Part shown: positions 21,106-31,883 of the stretch, in pieces
How positions within the stretch are numbered: the stretch's first letter is position 1
Layout: every line of letters starts with the position of its first letter
Assembly (NCBI GenBank): GCA_021030905.1
Contig: JAGFMI010000017.1
Coordinates: forward strand, 558,001 to 622,000
DNA from: Pyrenula massariospora
Lineage: Eukaryota; Ascomycota; Eurotiomycetes; Pyrenulales; Pyrenulaceae
Length of the DNA stretch: 64,000 bases
Direction of reading: 5' to 3'
Notes under the pieces: model-generated
Seen by the model: the letters and a program-made list of their open reading frames with translations, nothing else
Database searches by the model: none
Told to the model about the DNA's origin: nothing
Program-made: the position numbers and the translations under genes

Positions 21106-24100
21106 ATGCTTCGAGCCGCTTTGCGAAACCCCAAAGGCGGGCTACTGGGCCGGCCCTGCCCCTGCAAACGCTCACTTTACACCTCTAATACCTCTGCACG
21201 CCTTGCTAAACGTGACTATGGACCTATCTCAGCTAGAAGACAGTTGGCGCTCGCCGTGCAACATACTCAGCGACGTTATTATGCGGTGTCTGCAGAAGAG
21301 ACGAGCAAAGGAGTGGTAGGTCTACAGCTTTGGATACTATGCAATCTTATGTATTAACCTTTTGCGACTTTCTAGGATCCCAACGACTCCTTTCTCCAAG
21401 GCAATACCGCCAATTACATCGATGAAATGTATATGGCGTGGAAAGAAAACCCATCAAATGTCCACATCTCATGGCAAGCCTACTTCAAGAATATGGAGGA
21501 TGGCAACATGCCCATATCACAAGCCTTCCAACCCCCGCCTACGCTCGTTCCAACTGCTGTCGGTGGTGTTCCTCAGCATATGCCCGGAGTCGGGATGGAG
21601 GTCGGACAGGGCACCGACGTAGCAAATCACTTGAAGGTCCAGCTGCTCGTCCGAGCATACCAGGCACGTGGTCACCATAAGGCAAAGACAGATCCATTGG
21701 GAATCAGAGGAGAAGCCGATGCATTTGGATATAGAAGACCCAAGGAGCTCGAGCTTGATCATTATCACTTCACCGAGAAAGACTTAGATCAAGAATTCAC
21801 GCTTGGGCCCGGAATCCTACCACGCTTTGCCTCCGAGAAAAGGAAAACAATGACGCTGAGAGAGATTGTCGCAGCTTGCGAGGCAACGTACTGTGGCTCC
21901 TATGGTGTCGAATATATACACATTCCAGACAGAGAACAGTGCGATTGGATCAGAAATAGAATAGAGATTCCTAGACCGTACAGATACACCGTAGATGACA
22001 AGCGGCGTATACTCGACCGGTTGATTTGGAGCTCTAGTTTCGAAGCCTTTTTGGCAACCAAATTTCCGAACGATAAGCGATTTGGTCTTGAAGGCTGTGA
22101 AACGTTGGTTCCTGGTATGAAAGCCTTGATTGATCGCAGCGTTGATTATGGGATCAAAGACATTGTGATTGGAATGCCTCATCGGGGGCGTCTAAATGTC
22201 CTTAGCAATGTCGTCCGCAAGCCCAATGAATCCATATTCAGCGAATTTGGCGGCTCTGCTGAGCCTTCCGATGAAGGATCTGGCGATGTCAAATACCACC
22301 TTGGCATGAATTTTGAACGACCGACGCCTTCCGGAAAACGTGTGCAGCTCTCACTAGTCGCCAACCCATCGCATTTAGAGGCGGAAGACCCTGTGGTTCT
22401 CGGAAAGACTCGGGCAATCCAACATTACAACAATGACGAAAAAAATTTCAACACTGCGATGGGAGTTCTCCTCCACGGTGATGCTGCATTTGCTGCCCAA
22501 GGAGTCGTTTACGAGACTATGGGTTTCCATGCTCTACCAGCGTTTTCCACTGGCGGTACCGTCCATATTGTGATAAACAACCAAATCGGGTTTACCACCG
22601 ATCCACGTTTTGCTCGCTCAACACCTTATTGCTCTGATATTGCCAAGTCTATTGACGCGCCGGTGTTCCATGTCAACGGTGACGATGTAGAAGCCGTCAA
22701 TTTTGTCTGCCAAATTGCCGCTGACTGGCGTGCTGAGTTCAAGAAGGACGTTGTCGTTGATATCGTCTGTTACCGAAAGCAAGGTCACAACGAAACTGAC
22801 CAGCCTTCATTCACCCAGCCATTGATGTATAAAAGGATTGGCGAGCAAGAGCCGCAACTAAACAAGTATGTCGACAAGCTACTCAAGGAGAACACATTCA
22901 CGAAAGAAGACATCGATGAACATAAGAAGTGGGTTTGGGACATGCTCAATGGTAGTTTTGACCGTGCCAAGGATTACCAGCCCACTGGCAAGGAATGGCT
23001 GACATCCGCATGGAATGGTTTTAAATCACCCAGAGAATTGGCCACCGAAGTCCTGCCTCATCACCCCACAGGCGTTCCAGCCGAGCAGCTAACATCGATA
23101 GCCGACAAAATTAGCAGCGCACCAGAGGGCTTTCATGTGCACCGAAATTTGAAACGAATCCTTGCCAATCGAAAGAAGACAGTAGATGAGGGCAAGAACA
23201 TTGATTTTCCTACAGCTGAAGCCCTCGCTTTCGGCACACTTTGTATAGAAGGCCATCATGTTCGCGTTTCGGGACAAGACGTGGAACGTGGAACATTTTC
23301 GCAACGGCACGCCGTCCTGCACGACCAAGAAAATGAAAATACATACACACCATTGTCACATCTGCAGCAAGGCCAGGGCAGCTTCGTTATCTCTAATTCG
23401 TCGCTTTCTGAATTTGGCGCTCTTGGTTTTGAATACGGGTATTCTCTATCATCGCCAAACGCGCTAGTGATGTGGGAGGCTCAGTTTGGTGATTTTGCCA
23501 ATAATGCACAATGTGTCGTTGATCAGTTCATCGCGTCGGGAGAAGTCAAATGGCTGCAGCGTTCTGGTCTTGTTTGCAACTTACCGCATGGATACGACGG
23601 ACAAGGTCCAGAGCATTCATCTGGTAGAATGGAACGGTATCTTCAATTGTGTAATGAGGAGCCAAGGATTTTCCCTTCTCCGGAGAAGCTCGACAGACAA
23701 CATCAGGACTGCAACATGCAGATTGCATATTTGACAAGCCCGGCGAATCTATTCCACATTCTTAGGAGACAAATGAATCGTCAATTCAGGAAGCGTAAGG
23801 TCCAGCTCCTCTGCTCTAACAACTTTACTGACAGAATTTAGCCCTAATTATATTCTTCTCAAAATCTCTCCTCCGTCATCCCATTGCACGCTCTAACTTG
23901 GAAGAATTCACCGGCGAATCACATTTCCAATGGATCATCCCCGACCCCGAACATGGCAAATCTATTGCCGAGCGTCAAGACATCAAGCGCGTCATTATGT
24001 GTACTGGGCAAGTCTATGCTTCGCTGTTCAAACATCGGCAAGAGAATAAGATTACCGACACCGCTCTCACCCGGATTGAGCAATTAAACCCCTTCCCGTG

Positions 24101-24380
24101 GGACCAACTTCGCGAAAATCTCGACTCCTACCCCAACGCCGAGACGATTGTCTGGTGTCAGGAAGAGCCCCTGAATGCCGGAGCGTGGAGTTTTGTGCAG
24201 CCAAGGATTGAGACTCTGTTGAACGCGACAGAGCATCATAATAGGAGACACGTTATGTATGCGGGGAGGAATCCGAGTGCAAGTGTGGCGACGGGGCTGA
24301 AGGCGACGCATGCGAAGGAGGAGTTGGATCTGCTGGAGGATGCATTCAAAGTGTTCCAAGACAAATTGAAAGGCGAGTGA
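21106..24380 (+). CDS. KGD1: 2-oxoglutarate dehydrogenase E1 component, mitochondrial
   Basis: Exons 21106-21315, 21376-23794 and 23842-24380 (introns of 60 and 47 nt) encode 1055 residues, the usual family length. An Arg-rich presequence (residues 1-60) indicates mitochondrial import. The E1 N-terminal helix [19 protein letters not shown] follows at about 73-91. The thiamine-diphosphate half includes [18 protein letters not shown] and [20 protein letters not shown] (about 438), with [11 protein letters not shown]. The transketolase-like pyrimidine-binding half contains [13 protein letters not shown] and [13 protein letters not shown], and the C-terminal domain has [18 protein letters not shown]. 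The enzyme decarboxylates 2-oxoglutarate and passes succinyl to the E2 lipoyl arm in the TCA cycle. The first intron falls just after the presequence, as often seen. All catalytic blocks look intact. Confidence 0.97.
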
Positions 24381-24755
24381 GCGGAAATTTGCGGCGTGTA
24401 TATAGTGAATAACAGCTGCTTTTAGGCGAAAGGCATTAGCATATGGGCGGTATGAGTTGTAAAAGCAAGTTTTCCCACCGGTTTAGTTGATATATGACAT
24501 CTTACAGAAGGCCCCAACGGCGCTACCAACTTTTTGTAGATCGCCAGGACGGTAGCGTCATGTTCTTAATCTGCTTGTCGCATGTTTTTACAAACTGACC
24601 TTGCAGAAAGGCGGTTGGTCGGCTCTTATCAATAAAAAGTTCCAGGAGCTAGCGTCACCTTTGAAGGGTCCCAAGCTAGCCATAGCACCCCTCGCCTCCT
24701 CAAAGTCATAAGGCGATGTTCCAAGGGAAAGCTGGGCTGGGAGATACCAAAAATT
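24381..24755. other. KGD1 3' flank
   Basis: This 375-bp stretch after the KGD1 stop shows no coding or RNA signal before the tRNA gene. Confidence 0.5.
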
Positions 24756-24892
24756 TGATCGCGTTCAGGATCGAACTGAAGACCTCCTGTGTATTCATGG
24801 AGTGTTAAACAGGTGTGATACTGGCGAGGAAGATGAGCGGGAGGATCAACGATGAGGAGCGAGGGGGCATACACCAACTACACCACGCGACC
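24756..24892 (-). tRNA. tRNA-Val (anticodon AAC) with two insertions
   Basis: On the minus strand the acceptor GGTCGCG pairs with CGCGATC (one G-U) and is followed by A73. Box A (TGGTGTAGTTGG) and box B (AGTTCGATCCT) are intact. The anticodon arm is CCTGT-TTAACA-(11-nt intron)-C-ACAGG, the intron being at the canonical 37/38 position. In addition, 52 nt (24821-24872) sit in the D-loop between the GGT and the TA that precedes the 3' D-stem (TCAC). Without that segment the D-arm reads GTGTAGTTGGTTATCAC, a perfect tRNA-Val consensus. All stems are otherwise well paired, which argues for a working gene rather than a relic. Confidence 0.82.
24821..24872 (-). other. GT...AG insertion in the tRNA-Val D-loop
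   Basis: These 52 nt start GTATGC and end CGCCAG, with a pyrimidine-rich interior and a GTTGATC that could serve as a branch site. Size and ends match mRNA introns in this window (46-60 nt, GT/AG). The segment lies just 3' of box A, so the internal promoter is not split. Splicing is an inference. Confidence 0.6.
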
Positions 24893-26478
24893 CAATCGGA
24901 GCTTGTTTACGGCTCGAAAAATTATATAAGCTTCTACAATTTCCATTTAATTCATGTTCTATCGATAAGACCCCCGTGAGCTCTAAATGTCTTCCGCCCT
25001 TGTCGCTGGGCTTCATCTGTCTTTGCATTCTAGATTCTAATTTGCATCCTTATTTGCAGACCAACGCTAGACTCGAGTTTCCCCACAAAAGTCTAGCTTA
25101 GCTACCAATCTTGAAATATTGACCATTTTTGTCGCGTACGCTTTTTCCTGCGCGGTCGTATCGCATGTAGGTCACCACGGATTACTTGTGTCTCACTGCT
25201 GTTCTCTCGCATGAGGTTTTACAATACCACATGTAATACTCGCTCTTCTCGAATAAATGTTATTTTCAAAGACCGTCGCCAAAATTACAACCGATTGTTC
25301 ATATTAGAAAAGGACAAGATCGCACGTCCATATGCAGCCACATCCCGATCATTGGAAGCAGCCAAGTCGAACGTTTTGGAAAGGCTTTTGTTAAGCTTTA
25401 ACGTCGCTGCAGGGACGAAACAGGACTCATTTGTGGATTTCTTCCACTCCATAATGTTCTGCAGGCTTTGAACTTATTCCACCAAGCAGTTGGACTTTGG
25501 CTGACCTGGCACTTCCGAAAGAAGAAATGGGTCTCTTCAGAAGGAGACTTTGAGACCGACACCTCGAGGAAGCTTGTAGCACTACTAGCTCGGAGAATAT
25601 CGCCTTCAGATCGCGTCATCATCATCCCCTTTACAACTAGTTCATGAGCCCACAGCTCTGTGATACTCTTCGCAGGCTTCAGATCCCCATTCCCAAAACC
25701 ATGATACTTGTTGCCTTTTCAATTAACTCGATTGCTCACATTCAACTTTGGACACCTCACATTTATTTAGTCTTAGGAAATGGCTCGCATCTTTTACCCT
25801 GGAGATTGGACGTTGGATTGTGGAGTCACAAGCCAGGAACGTTGAACACCGATCCGGCAATGCCTCACCCCCTGCAGAACATCGAGCGAAATACATTGAT
25901 CTATTCTTGGCATTCAGAATTATGGCAAAGTCCGCCCCGCAGTCCTCCACGGAAAATTCGTGTTTCGAAACAACACCCATGGCTGCCGGACATCTTGGCA
26001 TCAACCCGCCTTTCAATTCGCCATTATCCTCAACACCCTCGAGCTTTAGCCCATCACTGACCTAGAAGCAATACAACATCAAAGCAATCTTGACCTGTCC
26101 AGATGCAACAGGGACAATGTCCTGCAAGAAGTCATCTACCTGGTGGTTTTTCGGTGCAATCGAAATAGCGAGATTCCCCCGCAATCGGTTTCCCGCGCGG
26201 GTCCCAAAGCCAAGACTTTTATATGATCTCCGCCTACAAGATTTCCGGCCCCCTGCTCCACCTCGTTTCACTGCTCTCAGTGCCTCGCAAAGGCGACAGC
26301 TTGATGGCTTTGTTGTTGCTCCGATCGGAAATGATTGCTTTGTTTAAGTATGTTATGGTGTTTGCGGCCAAATGATAGGTGCAAATTGAAAGACCCGCCC
26401 TGAGGTCCTTACAGAGATTTTCCGGCTGACCAGAGTGAGTTTGCACGTGTTTTCCCCTATAGACGACTATCAGGCTCC
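24893..26478. other. Spacer upstream of pectate lyase
   Basis: About 1.6 kb with several overlapping ORFs of 70-140 codons on both strands (25644-26060 is the longest), none with a domain, signal peptide or convincing intron structure. It is probably regulatory and degenerate sequence. Confidence 0.5.
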
Positions 26479-26485
26479 TATAAAT
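26479..26485 (+). promoter_or_regulatory. TATA box of the pectate lyase gene
   Basis: TATAAAT lies in the context CTCCTATAAATCTTGC, 122 bp before the ATG. The strong TATA context fits a highly inducible secreted enzyme gene. A second ATTATAAATC lies 20 bp before the ATG, too close to act as the TATA box. Confidence 0.5.
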
Positions 26486-26606
26486 CTTGCTATTGTCTTC
26501 GTACGAACACATGCTCCAGCATTACCCAGAAAGCCTTTCACTTCAATCATCCATTCTTCTCCCCTTAATCGTTTTTCACGTCCATTATAAATCTTGACTT
26601 GAAGTC

Positions 26607-27985
26607 ATGAAGTTCTCTTCTCTCTTTAGCTTCGGCCTCTTGGCATACTCTGCTGTTGCAGCACCAACTCCCACTGAGGACGAGAAGCGTGCAAATATTG
26701 TCAAGAGGGCCACTATTACTGATGTGCCAACAACTGTGAGTATCTGGGTAGTGTCTGAAACGACAGCCAACTCACGGCAGTAGGGATACGCCACTCAGAA
26801 TGGCGGGACCACTGGAGGCAAGGGCGGCTCAGTCACGACCGTCTCGACGTATGCACAGTTTACGGCAGCTGCAGCTGCAGACGACACTGCCCGAGTCATT
26901 GTCGTCTCAGGAACCATCACCCAGACCGCAGACCAAGTCAGAGTGGGTGCTAACAAGAGTATCATCGGCAAGAACTCTTCTGCTAGTAAGTTGCACTTAG
27001 AACCGCTTACAATCACACTGCTAACGATTTCCCAGAACTCGTCGGGTTTGGTCTCTTGATCAAGAAGAAGAACGTGATTGTTCGGAACTTGACGATCCAG
27101 AAAGGTACGTCAACTGTTTTACACTCTCCTTGATTTCAATCATGAACGAACTCCTACTTCACGTGACCTCCTTGGCACTATCTCATCCTAACATACATTG
27201 GCAATTTGATCTCTACTGACGCCCTTTAGTTCTTGCTGACAACGGCGATGCAATTGGTCTGCAAACGAATGCAGCTACCAACATTTGGATTGACCACGTT
27301 GACCTTTCAAGTGACATGTCTCATGACAAAGACTACTATGATGGTCTTCTTGACATCACACACGCAGCGGTAATAGCTCTTTATTCTGGTTACCTTAGCA
27401 ATAGCTGATGACTCGATTACAGGACTTCGTAACCGTCAGCAATACCAAATTCCATGACCACTTCAAGGTCAGCCTTGTAGGTCATAGGTAAGATCAGCAT
27501 TCTCCAACCTCAAGCTTCAGATGCTGATATCCGACCCAGTGACAGCAATGCTGCCGAGGATACTGGCCACCTGCGTGTGACGTACGCTAATAACTATTTC
27601 CTCAATGTCAATTCCCGTGGTCCATCTCTCCGCTTTGGTACTGGGCATGTTTTCAACACCTACTGTGAGTATCTCACCATCCAAACCAGCGCATTCGCCA
27701 ATATTGGAATTTAACTAATAATCTATAGTTGAGAATATGTCCGACGCCATCAACACCCGCGACAATGCCCAGATGCTTGTCGAGTCCAACTATTTCACAG
27801 GTGTTGACAAGGGCCTCTACACAGTAGACACCGGCAAAGCTGTCCAACGTGACAACCAATTCAATGGCGCCGAGGCAGATGCTCCTACCGGCTCACTTAC
27901 CTCGGTTCCCTATAGCTATAGCTTACTTGGTAGCGGCAATCTGGCCAGCGTGAGGTCGAGCGCTGGTGCGACCTTGAGCTTCTAG
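26607..27985 (+). CDS. Secreted pectate lyase, polysaccharide lyase family 1
   Basis: Seven exons (26607-26735, 26784-26986, 27037-27104, 27230-27369, 27423-27487, 27540-27664, 27729-27985) encode 328 residues. The signal peptide is MKFSSLFSFGLLAYSAVAA, followed by a KR-containing pro-segment (DEKRANIVKR), a possible kexin-type cleavage site. The right-handed beta-helix core shows IWIDHVDLSSD, the Ca-binding Asp-rich stretch, DFVTVSNTKFHDHFKVSLVG, and the RxPxxR catalytic motif in NSRGPSLRFG (about residue 235). The enzyme cleaves polygalacturonate by beta-elimination outside the cell, in plant cell-wall breakdown. The introns (48, 50, 125, 53, 52 and 64 nt) each have good GT/AG ends and keep frame. 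Length is normal for the family. Confidence 0.95.
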
Positions 27986-28853
27986 ACGAGACATGCAGGT
28001 TACAACTGGGGTCATAGGACAGCTTTCAGGCGAAAGCTTCGTCGGGGACGAGATGCTTGGTGTTTGATAGTCGTAAACAGCTAGTTTTATGTTCAAAATC
28101 TCGAATAAGCATTACGATCATTGAGAGCAGCGGCTTTATCTTGTAAATTGGCGACTAGATACCATCCCGTAAAATCAAAAGCCGCATGTCTAACTAAAAA
28201 TGGCACTACAGCCACCGCATACGGCAGCCCAGTGTGTTTGCCGTGTAACAAACGCCCAGGCTTCCGGCAAGGGTGTGAGGTGGGCGCGCTAATTCCATTA
28301 GCGTGAAGGATCAGCCTGAGTATCTAACTGGAAATGGCATTACGGTTACGAAATAAGTGAAAATTCTGATGTCTGTCGTTTGACAAAAGCCCAGACTTCC
28401 GGCAGGGGTCCAAACGAGGAAAGGTGATGGCAAGAATGGTGGCCCTGAGTCTTGGAAGGTTAGCCGAGCTAAACTATCAACCTGCAAGTCAAAGAGTGTT
28501 TCCTAACCAGACATATTTCTGACTCTGGCGGCGGCATTTGACTCAGATGCATTGATCGGATGAGGTCAGATCTCTTGGCTCATTCTCATCTCTCAAATTC
28601 AATCCGACGCTACTTTCAGTTTACGCATACGGAGCAAATAAGAATCCCCCGTTGAAGCATTACTGTGAGAAGAACAACAACGTAAATTCCCAACCACTTA
28701 AGGGCGGAAATTTAAGCCTAAGCTCCCATTATCTTCTGTCCACTCCCCTTTGTCTTGGAACTCAATCAACCATCTTCATCCATCACGTACCTTAAAACCT
28801 ATCACAACGTCCGCCAAAAGACCAGAGTCACCCAGAAGAAAAAGAAAAAAAAT
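27986..28853. other. Spacer holding a diverged tandem repeat
   Basis: This is an 868-bp spacer between the pectate lyase and AP-3 sigma genes. Besides the two-copy repeat listed separately there is a GGCGGAAATTTAAG...CCTTTGTC region that looks like a promoter. No gene is seen. Confidence 0.5.
28189..28409. repeat. Two diverged direct copies, period about 134 bp
   Basis: Copy 1 at about 28189-28274 and copy 2 at about 28323-28409 share TCTAACT..AAATGGCA at the start and ACAAA.GCCCAG.CTTCCGGCA.GGGT at the end. Most differences between them are C/T or A/G transitions. It looks like a local duplication changed by transition-type mutation; family unknown. Confidence 0.6.
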
Positions 28854-29441
28854 ATGCTCAACGCCGTCCTCGTCTTCAACAACAGCGGCCAACCCCGCCT
28901 CACCAAATTCTACACCCAGCTCGACACCGCCACCCAGCAATCCCTCCTCTCCCAAATCTTCACCCTCGTCGCCGCCCGCCCCCCCTCCTCCTGCAACTTC
29001 CTCCCCCTCCCCCCGCTCCTCGCCCCCTCCTCCTCATCCCCCGCCGAAAAGGACAACGACACCCCCACCCAAATCACCTACCGCCACTACGCCACACTCT
29101 ATTTCATCCTGATCAGCACGGCAACGGAGAGCCCCCTCGCGCTGCTGGACTTCATCCAGGTGTTCGTCGAGGCGCTGGACAAGCTGTGGGGGAACGTGTG
29201 CGAGTTGGATCTGATCTTTGGGTTTGAGACGCTGCACGCGGTGCTGGGGGAGATGGTGGTGGGCGGGGTGGTGGTGGAGACGGGGTTGGAGAGGATTGTG
29301 AGGGGGGTGAGGGAGGGGGAGGGGAAGGGGAAGGGGAAGGGGAGGTTGAGGGCGGTGAATCAGAGTGAAGAGGGGGGGAGGGGGAGGGGGTTTGGGTGGA
29401 ATGCGATTGGTGGGGGGTTGGCGGGGGGGTGGGGACGGTGA
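28854..29441 (+). CDS. APS3: AP-3 adaptor complex sigma subunit
   Basis: One exon encodes 195 residues, starting MLNAVLVFNNSGQPRLTKFY, which is the hallmark N-terminus of sigma-3 adaptins. The longin-like fold continues with TYRHYATLYFILISTATESPLALLDFIQVFVEALDKLW, NVCELDLIFGFETLHAVLGEMV and GGVVVETGLERIV. A linker of about 25 residues (PPSSCNFLPLPPLLAPSSSS) is inserted after the second helix. The C-terminus is a Gly/Lys/Arg tail (GKGKGKGR) encoded by a G-run DNA tract. Family role: small subunit of the AP-3 coat that sorts cargo from Golgi or endosome to the vacuole. The ATG at 28854 is chosen because the upstream in-frame codons belong to an A-rich leader. Confidence 0.92.
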   Translation: MLNAVLVFNNSGQPRLTKFYTQLDTATQQSLLSQIFTLVAARPPSSCNFLPLPPLLAPSSSSPAEKDNDTPTQITYRHYATLYFILISTATESPLALLDFIQVFVEALDKLWGNVCELDLIFGFETLHAVLGEMVVGGVVVETGLERIVRGVREGEGKGKGKGRLRAVNQSEEGGRGRGFGWNAIGGGLAGGWGR

Positions 29442-31289
29442 GAGGGGGGATTGGGGTGGAGTGGATGTTGTTTGCGGTAGGCGTTTAGAGGATGCAATTA
29501 TGTTTGGTGCGGGGAGGTGGTGCCTGCTCACGAACTCCAAGAGATTTATGGTGGAGGAGGATCTGGGTTGGTGGAAAGCACGAACTCCCTCGCTCTTCCC
29601 GGCTTTCTCAACTCCCAAATACACCCAGCGTCCCCCAGATCCCGAAGCAATCGACTAAGCCCACCATCACAAATCTTCGTGTCCAGCCCACTCAGTCTCT
29701 ACCAGACCGCCACCTAAACTCTAAAACCCTCCTACTTCAACTTCTCACTCCTCTCACGGAATTCCCTCCAGAGACAAGCCCCCCGAATCCCCACAGCGTG
29801 CCAACCCCATCGCACCTCGCGCTGCGCCCTCGAAAATGACATCTCCAACCGCCTTCCTCCCGCATCAACCGCGCCCCTCCATCCCATGCCCGCCATCTAC
29901 CTCCAAAACGCACCCCCCCAACACAAGTAGGTACCTCCCACTCTCCCATCCCTCATCCCGTACGCCCCGCCTATCACATTCTCATCCCAACCAAAAAACC
30001 CGATCCTATCCTATGACCGTTGTATCCTCATCACTCTCAGAGCACACCGCCCGCCCACTTAAGTCTACGCTCTGGTCTGCCACTGCCACAACGCAACGGA
30101 ACGAGTCGCGCGCGATACCCTTCTTTTCCCCGCGCGCTGCAACTAGTAGTACTGTGGGCTGTGATTGCGGACTGGACTGGACTGAACTGCACTGGGCTCC
30201 GCGGGTTGGGGTGTTTTGGAGTGACGGGGCTTTTGGGGAGGGATGGGATGAAGGATGTTGCCCGGGGGGGCGGATTTTTTGTGTTGTGTTGTGTTTTTGG
30301 GAGAGGAGTGGGGGAGTGGGGGGGTGGGGAGTTTCCATTTTTTTCCTCGTCGATGGGAAGGGGAGGGGAGGTGCGGCATGCATGTTGGGAGATGGATGGG
30401 GTAGGGGCGAGAGGGGTTATAGAGGGAGTTGGAGGGAGTTGGGGCTAGGAGGGGGGTAATTATGGTGGAGATTGGCTTTGGGCTTGGGGGATGCTCGGGA
30501 AGGAACAGAACAGAGAAGTCGACGGGATATCATCGATGGATCGGCAATTGGCAGGATACGTCGCGGATAAGTGCAATTGCAAGTGCCAGTAGCAGAGGTG
30601 TAACTGCGCCGAGGGGGATGCTGTCACACAGATTCCCGTGGGTAACGACAAAAATGCCGACGATGGAGCGGTTGCGGATACCGTCGAAGACCACTCGACT
30701 CCCATCTAGACCGGGGCATTGGAGCTCTAGGTAACGAGATCGTACTATCTAGAACTATCCATGTTCATCTAATGTGGTTAGATATGTAGTAGGAGCGTCT
30801 GAATAGAGGATTATGCATGATCTGAGTTTGCTATGTTGCTGAGATACACAGATTTCTTCGATAGCTGTCTATCATAATGGGAAGAAGGGTTGTCAGGCGG
30901 TTGCTGTTACCCACCACGCTGTTGAAGTATGCATCAGGTGTCTGTGATAAGGAGGACAGTGTTCGGTTCAGGGACGTGCTGCGTTTCAAAGCAGAGCAGT
31001 CGTTGTCTGGAGTGTCGGTTACAATACCAAAGGTATTTGTAACCTTTTACTTAATTCTGTGACATAGACCTAGAGAAAATGAAGAAGGATATTTGCACTA
31101 CGAAAGCCAACGAACGTGTCGTATGTCTTAAAGGTGTCTGATTAAACATGATCGGAAGCTACATGTGTCCTTCCAATGATCCCAGCAAGTCATCTTCATC
31201 ATAGCTTACGAATCGTGAATTTCGACCTGTTAATAGTCGGGTAACCCAGTCATCCCGTAAAGATGGCTATACAGGTAGCTTTCCCTCGG
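29442..31289. other. GC-skewed low-complexity spacer
   Basis: The plus strand is C-rich at about 29590-30070 and G-rich at about 29160-29480 and 30200-30470, so all ORFs here (up to 207 codons) are Pro- or Gly-rich artefacts of composition. No domain or conserved start is found. After about 30500 the composition returns to normal, with no gene recognised. Confidence 0.55.
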
Positions 31290-31509
31290 AAGTTAATTAG
31301 AAAATTCATTGTTTAACTTTTTACTATAATTATTATTTTAGATTATCAAGTTTTCGTTTGTGACAGGCGAATTTAGTATTTATTTTTTTTAATATAGTCA
31401 AGCATATAAGCTACTAAGATACTTCTTTATATATTAAATTTGTATATAATGTGGACATAGATGAAAAATACTTATAGAAGTAATCTATAAAAATTAGGAT
31501 TTGTTTTAA
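31290..31509. other. AT-rich block beside tRNA-Pro
   Basis: Strongly A/T-rich sequence leads into the tRNA gene, and the AT-rich introns of that tRNA continue the composition. No coding signal is seen. Confidence 0.55.
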
Positions 31510-31676
31510 GGGTCTTACCGCGACTCGAACGCGGGGCCTCTCGCAATTTTTGTTACTTAGAATTCGCAAATTTTTGTAACTTAGAGTTCACCCTAAGCGA
31601 GAATCACTAGCACAAAATCAGCTTATATTTATTAATAATTGGATTAAATAACATACTACCACTAGACCATAAGACC
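31510..31676 (-). tRNA. tRNA-Pro (anticodon AGG) with two insertions
   Basis: On the minus strand the acceptor GGTCTTA pairs perfectly with TAAGACC, with C73. The T-arm CCGCG-TTCGAGT-CGCGG is perfect and includes box B. The anticodon arm is CTCGC-TTAGGG-(45 nt)-T-GCGAG, the 45-nt AT-rich intron being at canonical 37/38. A second segment of 50 nt (31607-31656) interrupts the D-loop right before the 3' D-stem. With it removed the sequence reads AGTGGTATGATTCTCGC, the standard tRNA-Pro D-arm. At 167 nt this is far longer than a normal tRNA gene. Fully paired stems suggest the gene is maintained. Confidence 0.82.
31607..31656 (-). other. GT...AG insertion in the tRNA-Pro D-loop
   Basis: These 50 nt start GTATGT and end GTGCTAG, with an AAGCTGATT branch-like element 13-20 nt before the end. 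It looks exactly like a short fungal spliceosomal intron. Apart from the ends it has no similarity to the insertion in tRNA-Val, which lies at the same D-loop place to within 2 nt. Confidence 0.62.
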
Positions 31677-31883
31677 TCTTTTTTCTCATTGAAGGGCTTA
31701 AAAATATTAGGAATGATTACCAAAGTTCCACGCAAATGTCCTCGCCTCTTCTCCATTTTCTCGGACCTTCTCCCGCCTAGCCACTTGCTTGAAACCGCGC
31801 GCCGGCAGAACAACAGCAAGCTCTGCTCCGTGTTCCACTCGATCTTCGAGAAGGACTCGCGCGGCTTCACTGGCACCGGTACT

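Noticed and set aside
29034-29624. 196-codon minus ORF, Pro-rich
   Set aside because: Antisense to AP-3 sigma and produced by the C/G skew.
31510-31676. First reading of this locus as tRNA-Glu with a broken anticodon arm
   Set aside because: TTAGGG in the loop, the TATGATTCTCGC D-arm and C73 fit tRNA-Pro(AGG) much better, and then both insertions fall at clean boundaries.
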